From: Alkalibacterium olivapovliticus
GTDB taxonomy: Bacteria; Bacillota; Bacilli; Lactobacillales; Carnobacteriaceae_A
Reading direction: 5' to 3'
Assembly (NCBI RefSeq): GCF_003003275.1
Contig: NZ_PVTO01000014.1
Span: forward strand, 1 to 64,000
Length of the DNA: 64,000 nucleotides
The notes beneath the pieces were generated by a model. It was not told where the DNA came from, made no database searches, and saw only the letters and a program-made list of their open reading frames with translations. The translations under genes and the position numbers were made by a program. The first letter of the stretch is position 1. The number at the start of each line of letters is the position of its first letter. Shown here piece by piece: positions 58,513-64,000 of the stretch.

Positions 58513-58526
58513 TACAAGTGTACAAT
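58513..58526. promoter_or_regulatory. AraR-like box before araR (autoregulation)
   Basis: TACAAGTGTACAAT shares the TGTACAA half-site of the known AraR operator and lies about 35 bases before the araR start codon. Confidence 0.55.
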
Positions 58527-58560
58527 GAGTTTAGAGAGTAATCATAAGGAGGTTTTTTAT

Positions 58561-59649
58561 ATGCCATCACAACCTAAATATTTAACAATTAAAAATGATT
58601 TGAAAATGCTTATCGAAAAAGGTGATATAAAAGTCGGAGAAAAAATACCATCTGAAGCTGATTTAAGAGCACAGTACAGTGTGAGTAGACACACTATAAG
58701 GCAATCGATCAGTGAACTTGTCAATAGTGGGCACCTCATCAAGCAGCAAGGGGCTGGTACCTTTGTAAGTGACCAGTATAAAACGCAGCTCAATAAAAAT
58801 GGGAAAAAGACTATAGGTGTGATAACAACATACATATCTGACTATATCTTTCCTTCTATCATTAGAGGGATAGAGGAAGAACTGTCGAAGCAGAATTACT
58901 CTTTGATGCTGTCAAGTACACGTAACAATGTTGATAATGAAAAACTAAGCTTAGATAGTATGATTGGTCAGGAAGTAGATGGATTGATCATCGAGCCGAC
59001 TAAAAGTAATTTGATGAATCCTAATCTGAATTACTATCTGAATTTGTCTGAACAAAAAAAGCCATTGGTTATGATGAATGCTTCATATGAAGAATTAGAA
59101 TTGCCACTGATAGCTCTGGATGATATAAAAGCCGGACGTCTCGCCACCGAACATCTAATTGAGCTTGGGCATAAACATATAGGCATGATAACAAAAGCTG
59201 ATGATATTCAGGGGAAAAACCGGTTGAAAGGCTATTTAAAAGCTTTGCATAAAGCGGATTTAACATTTAAGAGTAATCATATTCTTAGATACGATACAGA
59301 AAGCAAACCGTATATATCGGAAAAAATCAATGAGTTATTACTATCTGATAATGCGCCAACTGCTTTCGTTGCGTATAATGATGAAATTGCGGTTAAATTG
59401 ATCAAAGAAATCGACAACATAGGGAAAAACTGTCCAAATGATTTTTCTGTTGTCAGTCATGATAACAGCTTTTACAGTACTGCTCTTCCCAGCGTGAAAC
59501 TAACATCGATTGAACACCCAAAGGAAGAACTGGGAAAAGCAGCCGCTCAGTGGATCATCAATGCTGTAGAAGGAAAGAATAATGACCAAAAATCTGTTAT
59601 ATTCGAACCAAAACTGGTTTTAAGGACCTCAACGAAAAAAATAGAATAA
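58561..59649 (+). CDS. araR: Arabinose-responsive repressor, GntR HTH fused to LacI-type sensor
   Basis: A 362-residue regulator. The N-terminal GntR winged helix (about 1-70) has KIPSEADLRAQYSVSRHTIRQ and GAGTFVS. The C-terminal periplasmic-binding-like sensor (about 80-360) has VDGLIIEPTKSN, LIELGHKHIGMI and the family ending. This chimeric architecture is that of AraR. The ATG at 58561 follows AAGGAGG; an in-frame start at 58525 would overlap the operator-like box. araD and araA follow after a terminator and their own promoter. It should respond to L-arabinose and control the GTAC-type boxes listed here. Confidence 0.93.
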   Translation: MPSQPKYLTIKNDLKMLIEKGDIKVGEKIPSEADLRAQYSVSRHTIRQSISELVNSGHLIKQQGAGTFVSDQYKTQLNKNGKKTIGVITTYISDYIFPSIIRGIEEELSKQNYSLMLSSTRNNVDNEKLSLDSMIGQEVDGLIIEPTKSNLMNPNLNYYLNLSEQKKPLVMMNASYEELELPLIALDDIKAGRLATEHLIELGHKHIGMITKADDIQGKNRLKGYLKALHKADLTFKSNHILRYDTESKPYISEKINELLLSDNAPTAFVAYNDEIAVKLIKEIDNIGKNCPNDFSVVSHDNSFYSTALPSVKLTSIEHPKEELGKAAAQWIINAVEGKNNDQKSVIFEPKLVLRTSTKKIE

Positions 59650-59657
59650 AAATACGA

Positions 59658-59693
59658 GCGGTTTTGTCAGTAACAGACAAAACCGCTTTTTTT
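59658..59693 (+). terminator. Terminator after araR
   Basis: GCGGTTTTGTC (59658-59668) pairs perfectly with GACAAAACCGC (59676-59686), followed by seven T. Confidence 0.92.
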
Positions 59694-59695
59694 GA

Positions 59696-59748
59696 TTGAC
59701 ATGTCCGTACCTATCAAGTTATACTAATCATATATGAAAATGGTTTCA
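59696..59748 (+). promoter_or_regulatory. araDA promoter with AraR-like box and cre
   Basis: TTGACA (59696-59701), 18 bases, TATACT (59720-59725). ATGTCCGTACCTAT (59701-59714) in the spacer holds a GTAC-type half-site. TGAAAATGGTTTCA (59735-59748) is a near-cre with one mismatch in the central CG. Confidence 0.75.
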
Positions 59749-59775
59749 TAACTGATAAAACATAGGAGGAGAGTA

Positions 59776-60468
59776 ATGTTAGAAACCCTCAAACAGAAAG
59801 TTTACGAAGCGAATATGTCGTTACCGAAATATGGCTTAGTCGTCTTTACATGGGGAAATGTCAGCGGAATCGACAGAGAGAATAATCTAGTTGTTATAAA
59901 ACCCAGTGGAGTTGATTACGATGAATTATCAGCTGATAAAATGGTTGTCGTAGACTTAGACGGAAACATTGTAGAAGGTGACTTGAAACCATCAAGTGAT
60001 ACTGCGACACACATTGAACTATACAAAGCTTTTAAAGATATTAAAGGTGTGGTGCATACACATTCACCGTGGGCAGTCAGTTTTGCACAGGCAGGAATCG
60101 ATATCCCTGCTGCTGGTACGACACATGCTGATTATTTTTATGGAGATATTCCGGTAACCAGCCCCATGACTTCAAGCGAAATTGAAACTGATTATGAAAA
60201 ACAAACTGGACTGGTCATCGTTAAAGCATTTGATGAACGAACAATCGATCCTAATCAGATACCGGGTGTTCTAGTCAATGATCATGGCCCGTTTACATGG
60301 GGAACTTCACCATCAAATGCTGTTCACAATTCAGTGGTACTAGAACAAGTAGCCCAAATGACCTATCACGGTTTAATGTTAAGTAATAGAAATTCAAGGA
60401 TGGATCAGGAATTACTTGATAAACATTATTTGAGAAAACATGGTAAAGCTGCATATTACGGGCAGTAA
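59776..60468 (+). CDS. araD: L-ribulose-5-phosphate 4-epimerase
   Basis: A 230-residue class II aldolase-like enzyme converting L-ribulose 5-phosphate to D-xylulose 5-phosphate. GNVSGIDRENN is the phosphate/substrate loop, GVVHTHSPWAV provides the zinc ligands His94 and His96, and VNDHGPFTWG the third histidine. AGGAGGAG precedes the ATG. araA follows after 27 bases; araB is missing from this window. Confidence 0.95.
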   Translation: MLETLKQKVYEANMSLPKYGLVVFTWGNVSGIDRENNLVVIKPSGVDYDELSADKMVVVDLDGNIVEGDLKPSSDTATHIELYKAFKDIKGVVHTHSPWAVSFAQAGIDIPAAGTTHADYFYGDIPVTSPMTSSEIETDYEKQTGLVIVKAFDERTIDPNQIPGVLVNDHGPFTWGTSPSNAVHNSVVLEQVAQMTYHGLMLSNRNSRMDQELLDKHYLRKHGKAAYYGQ

Positions 60469-60495
60469 TTAAAAGTAGGATGAGGATGTGTTGAA

Positions 60496-61920
60496 ATGAT
60501 AAAAACAGACAAAAAAGTATTCTGGTTTGTAGTAGGTAGTCAGCATTTGTATGGACCGGAAGCATTAGATGAAGTGAAAAAACATGCAGAAGAAATCGTG
60601 GATAGTCTAAATGAAGAAGCTGACTTTGCTTATCCTTTAGTATTTAAAGCATTAGTCACAACAGCAGATGAAATCAAGAATGTTATGAAAGAAGTCAATT
60701 ATCAGGACGAAGTGGCTGGGGTTGTAACGTGGATGCATACTTTTTCTCCTGCCAAAATGTGGATTCCGGGTACTAAGTTATTACAAAAACCCTTACTGCA
60801 TCTTTCTACTCAGTACAATAATGAAGTGCCTTGGAAAACCATTGATATGGATTTCATGAATCTTAACCAGAGTGCCCATGGTGATAGAGAGTATGGTTTT
60901 ATAAATGCACGCTTAAAAATTAATAATAAAGTAGTGGTAGGTCACTATCAGGATCCTGAAGTTCATGCTGAAATGATCAACTGGATGAAGTCTGCAGTAG
61001 GATATGCTGAGTCTCAAAATATTAAAGTAGCCCGCTTTGGAGACAACATGAGAAATGTGGCGGTGACAGAAGGCGACAAAGTAGAAGCGGCAATTCAGTT
61101 TGGCTGGACAGTTGATTATTTTGGAATAGGAGATCTTGTAGAAGAGATGGGTCAGGTTTCAGATGAAGACATTCAGTCCGTCTATAAGGATTGTCAGGCT
61201 TTATACGAAATGGATCCTGGTGAAAATGATCCTGACTTCTATGAATCACATGTAAAAGAGCAGATCAAGATAGAATTAGGACTAAAACAGTTCCTTAAGA
61301 AGGGCGGCTACACTGCCTTTACGACTAACTTTGAAGACTTGCATGGTATGAAACAATTACCTGGGATGGCCGTTCAACGATTGAATGCAGAAGGGTATGG
61401 ATTTGCTGGCGAAGGAGACTGGAAGACTGCAGCGCTTGACCGCTTACTCAAAATCATGACACAAAATGAATCTACCGGATTTATGGAGGATTACACTTAT
61501 AACTTTGTTAAAGGTGACGAGTACATCGTTCAATCCCATATGCTAGAAGTCGACCCTACGTTTGCAGCAACAAAACCTAAAGTTGTTGTCAATCCATTAG
61601 GGATAGGCGATAAGGAAGATCCTGCCCGCCTGGTGTTTGATGGTAAGGCTGGAGATGGATTGGCTGTCTCTATGCTTGATTTGGGTACTCATTACCGCTT
61701 AATGGTCAACACTTTTGAAGCCGTCTCTCCAGTAGAAGATGCACCTAATCTTCCAGTTGCACGAGTTATCTGGAAACCAAAACCAGACTTTAAAACCAGT
61801 ATCAAAAAATGGATTCAAGCTGGTGGAGGGCATCATACCGTTGCTACATTAGCTCTTGATAAAGATGTCATACTTGACTGGGCAAAAATGGTCGATCTAG
61901 AAACGGTTATCATTGACTAA
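60496..61920 (+). CDS. araA: L-arabinose isomerase
   Basis: A 474-residue enzyme converting L-arabinose to L-ribulose. FVVGSQHLYGPEAL at the N-terminus and HGDREYGFINARLKI, KVARFGDNMRNVAVTEGDK, FTTNFEDLHGMKQLPGMA and the C-terminal GGGHHTVATLALD are diagnostic. The ribosome site is weak (GAGG with a long gap), suggesting translation coupled to araD. The transcript ends at a very strong palindrome (62003-62048). Confidence 0.96.
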   Translation: MIKTDKKVFWFVVGSQHLYGPEALDEVKKHAEEIVDSLNEEADFAYPLVFKALVTTADEIKNVMKEVNYQDEVAGVVTWMHTFSPAKMWIPGTKLLQKPLLHLSTQYNNEVPWKTIDMDFMNLNQSAHGDREYGFINARLKINNKVVVGHYQDPEVHAEMINWMKSAVGYAESQNIKVARFGDNMRNVAVTEGDKVEAAIQFGWTVDYFGIGDLVEEMGQVSDEDIQSVYKDCQALYEMDPGENDPDFYESHVKEQIKIELGLKQFLKKGGYTAFTTNFEDLHGMKQLPGMAVQRLNAEGYGFAGEGDWKTAALDRLLKIMTQNESTGFMEDYTYNFVKGDEYIVQSHMLEVDPTFAATKPKVVVNPLGIGDKEDPARLVFDGKAGDGLAVSMLDLGTHYRLMVNTFEAVSPVEDAPNLPVARVIWKPKPDFKTSIKKWIQAGGGHHTVATLALDKDVILDWAKMVDLETVIID

Positions 61921-62002
61921 TTAACTCTCTCGTCAAAAATCAGTGTATGTTTATAATAATATACACGAGATTTCACTAAAATAATATCTATGAATATAAT
62001 CA

Positions 62003-62048
62003 AAAGACTAAGAACATCTGTGGTGCACCACAGATGTTCTTAGTCTTT
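62003..62048. terminator. 46-bp perfect palindrome terminator after araA
   Basis: The sequence is a perfect palindrome centred at TGCA (62024-62027), giving about 21-23 paired bases, and is followed by GTTTTCTTT. It can work in both directions. Confidence 0.88.
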
Positions 62049-62117
62049 GTTTTCTTTAACCATTAATGTTACTCATTTTTCAGCTAATGTTAATATTAGG
62101 CTTTTAACAGCTTGAAT

Positions 62118-62131
62118 GGAACGTACGAATT
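62118..62131. promoter_or_regulatory. AraR-like box
   Basis: GGAACGTACGAATT contains the ACGTACG core and stands 310 bases before the last lipoprotein gene, 150 bases before its promoter; a distal operator for looping is possible. Confidence 0.5.
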
Positions 62132-62269
62132 AGAGAGAATCTACAGTAACAGACTTTGATCAGATAGTGACTAGTAGTATATTAACGCTTAAGGAACAAG
62201 AGGATATCGGTGTTTTTAAAATTCAGTAGACGTTCGTAACAGTAAATAAAAAATATATATAAATATAAC

Positions 62270-62298
62270 TTGACCGTACGAGACAACTATGGTAAATT
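62270..62298 (+). promoter_or_regulatory. Promoter of the fifth LplA-type gene with GTAC half-site
   Basis: TTGACC (62270-62275), 17 bases, TAAATT (62293-62298). GACCGTACGAGAC overlaps the -35 and spacer and resembles the AraR boxes. Confidence 0.6.
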
Positions 62299-62346
62299 TT
62301 ACATAACAGAAATGTAATCTAATCGAAATATTTTTTTACTGCTATG

Positions 62347-62360
62347 TGAAAGCGAAATCA
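62347..62360 (+). promoter_or_regulatory. cre site in the leader of the fifth LplA-type gene
   Basis: TGAAAGCGAAATCA fits TGNAANCGNWNNCA at every position. It lies about 50 bases after the -10, in a roadblock position. Confidence 0.65.
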
Positions 62361-62442
62361 TTTAGGTGCAGCTAGTTAGGAGGGGGTCCTGCGCTGGATT
62401 AAATGTTCACAAAAATTATTGTATAAAATAGGAGGAAAACGT

Positions 62443-64000
62443 ATGAATTTCAAGAAATCTTTACTGTTAAGCTTGACACTCAGTGGTGCATTGCTGATGG
62501 CTGCATGTAATAACGATGATGGAGCAGCTACGGAAACTGGTGAAGGTGAGGTAAATGAAGAAGAAATCGGTACAGTTGGATCGATGGAGAACTTTGAAGT
62601 TGGAGACACGTTTGTAGCGACTGAACCATTAGATATCAGCTTATTCTACAGAGACTTATCAGCTTATCCTTTCGACCCGGACTGGAGATTCTTTGAGGTC
62701 CTTGAAGAGGAACATAACGTGACATATGATGCTATTGCTGTCCCACTTTCAGACTTTGAGGAGAGACGTTCAGTAACGATTGCGGCAGGAGACATGCCTG
62801 ATTACGTCACTGACTCATGGCCGGGGGTTGAAAATGAATTTGTAGCTTCAGGGGTTATTCTTCCAATTTCAGACTATGTACATTTAATGCCTCACTTCCA
62901 GGATCGTGTTGAAAGATGGGGACTACAGGAAGAACTGGACAATTTAAGATACCTTGATGGTAAATACTACGTCTTGCCAGGTATGCATGAAAATGTCCAC
63001 TTTGACTTTGGCTTAAAATATAACAAAACAGTATTTGATGAATATGGTATCGAAGAACCAACATCATGGGATGAGTTAAGAACAGCCCTTGAAACCTTAA
63101 GAGATGAAACCGATACTATGCCAATGACGCTGTGGTGGCAGGGGAATGCGACATTCTTATTTGCTGGTCCTTCTTTTGGAACAGTTGGAGGATGGGGCTT
63201 CGGAGACGGAGCAATGTATGATGAAGATGCTAATGAATTCGTATACGCACCTCAACAGCAAGGGTACCGCGACATGGTGGAATATTTTGCTGGTTTAGTA
63301 GAAGATGGATTGTTAACTCCAGAAGCCTTTACACAAGATGGAGAGAGAACGCGTAATCAGTTAGTCAACTTAGAGTCATTCGTCAGTTCAGGACAGGCTT
63401 TGACAATGGCAGATGTTAATGAAGGACTTGAAGACAGAGACGATGACACAGAATATGAAATGGTTAGAATGCCGTTACTGGATGGACCAGCCGGATCTAA
63501 AGTTGGTGGAAGTCGTCTAGTTAGTGGCGTCATGTTCAATGCAGATGTAGCCGAACGCGATGACTTCCTGGCATTACTGCAATATGTTGACTGGTTATAC
63601 TACAGTGATGAGGGGAATGAATTTGCTCAATGGGGTATAGAAGGCGAAACATTTGAGAAAACAGATGAAGTTGCCGGTGGATACAGACCGATGGATGGAA
63701 TTGGTTATGAAACATTTAATCCGGGAGCTGAAGAAAGTCTTCAGGAAGATTACGGATTTGGTAATGTGGCCTTTGCTTTCGCAAGTAATTCAGAAATAAC
63801 ACTGTCTAAAATGGATGAAAAAGAAATCGACTTCCAGCAAAGCATGATCGACAGTAGAGAACTTGTTACACCCGATCCTCCTTATCCAATGTCTCAAGCA
63901 GATCAGGAACAGGCAGCTTTAATGTCTACTCCACTGCAAGATACAGTTGATCAGTATACTATGAGATTTATCACTGGTCAGTACGAACTAGATCGCTGGG
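62443..64000 (+). CDS. LplA-type oligosaccharide-binding lipoprotein (5), cut by the window end
   Basis: ATG at 62443 follows AGGAGG. Signal peptide with lipobox MAAC (Cys22), acidic linker, then the family block TVGSMENFEVGDTFVATEPL and RDLSAYPFDPDW. The frame is open for 519 codons to the window edge, ending within GQYELDRW, so only about 35 residues are missing. A long leader with promoter, cre and two AraR-like boxes precedes it, pointing to an arabinose-containing ligand. What follows downstream is not visible. Confidence 0.9.
   Translation, partial: MNFKKSLLLSLTLSGALLMAACNNDDGAATETGEGEVNEEEIGTVGSMENFEVGDTFVATEPLDISLFYRDLSAYPFDPDWRFFEVLEEEHNVTYDAIAVPLSDFEERRSVTIAAGDMPDYVTDSWPGVENEFVASGVILPISDYVHLMPHFQDRVERWGLQEELDNLRYLDGKYYVLPGMHENVHFDFGLKYNKTVFDEYGIEEPTSWDELRTALETLRDETDTMPMTLWWQGNATFLFAGPSFGTVGGWGFGDGAMYDEDANEFVYAPQQQGYRDMVEYFAGLVEDGLLTPEAFTQDGERTRNQLVNLESFVSSGQALTMADVNEGLEDRDDDTEYEMVRMPLLDGPAGSKVGGSRLVSGVMFNADVAERDDFLALLQYVDWLYYSDEGNEFAQWGIEGETFEKTDEVAGGYRPMDGIGYETFNPGAEESLQEDYGFGNVAFAFASNSEITLSKMDEKEIDFQQSMIDSRELVTPDPPYPMSQADQEQAALMSTPLQDTVDQYTMRFITGQYELDRW

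Noticed and set aside
62376-62400. Short leader peptide behind AGGAGGGGG before the fifth lipoprotein gene
   Set aside because: The next ATG is about 15 bases away and gives only seven codons; the G-rich stretch is not convincingly a ribosome site.

Overview
The window is a low-GC Gram-positive (Firmicutes) chromosome segment that is almost entirely a hemicellulose (glucuronoarabinoxylan/arabinan) utilization region. Strong AGGAGG-type ribosome binding sites, sigma-A promoters, CcpA-type cre sites, a ROK-type XylR, a GntR/LacI-type AraR and lipoproteins with LAAC lipoboxes all point to Bacilli, probably Lactobacillales. The mature binding proteins are extremely acidic, which would fit a halo- or alkaliphilic relative of Carnobacteriaceae (inference only).

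Layout. 1-4.3 kb: a binding protein, two MalF/MalG-type permeases and a DUF624 membrane protein (AraNPQ-like set), behind GTAC-centred palindromes. 4.4-9.6 kb: housekeeping genes (quinone oxidoreductase-like, M29 aminopeptidase, VanZ-like, DUF72, YaiI/YqxD) and a 105-bp tandem repeat array. 9.9-28.2 kb: GH2 beta-galactosidase-like enzyme, fructuronate reductase (uxuB), XylR, then a long operon with GH67 alpha-glucuronidase, mannonate dehydratase (uxuA), LplB/YtcP permeases, a binding protein, DUF624, GH43 beta-xylosidase and xylulokinase. 28.3-41.6 kb: an operon of three Gfo/Idh/MocA oxidoreductases, GH43, GH115, GH8, GH10, DUF975 and a SASA-type acetylesterase. 41.7-47.3 kb: two tiny paralogous acidic proteins, xylA, a second LplA-type binding protein and a MATE transporter. 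47.4-64 kb: the arabinose part, with GH51 (abfA), GH43, GH95, three more LplA-type binding proteins (one with a TGA inside its lipobox), another GH43, araR, araD and araA; the last binding protein runs off the window end.

How it works. None of the glycoside hydrolases has a signal peptide, so branched oligosaccharides are evidently captured by surface lipoproteins, imported through one shared LplB/YtcP permease pair (the ATPase is not in the window, so a multitask MsmX-type ATPase is expected) and dismantled in the cytoplasm. GH67/GH115 remove (methyl)glucuronate, the esterase removes acetyl, GH51/GH43 remove arabinose, and GH10/GH8/GH43 cut the xylan backbone. Xylose enters via XylA/XylB, arabinose via AraA/AraD, glucuronate via UxuB/UxuA. 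AraB, UxaC, KdgK and KdgA are not here.

Most notable: an in-frame TGA at the -1 position of one lipobox; a permease whose only sensible start is ATC; a GH43 gene immediately behind an intrinsic terminator with an ambiguous start; three uncharacterised oxidoreductases heading the GH115 operon behind a regularly spaced AGTTCAG operator-like array; five paralogous binding proteins for one permease pair; and a 105-bp repeat array.
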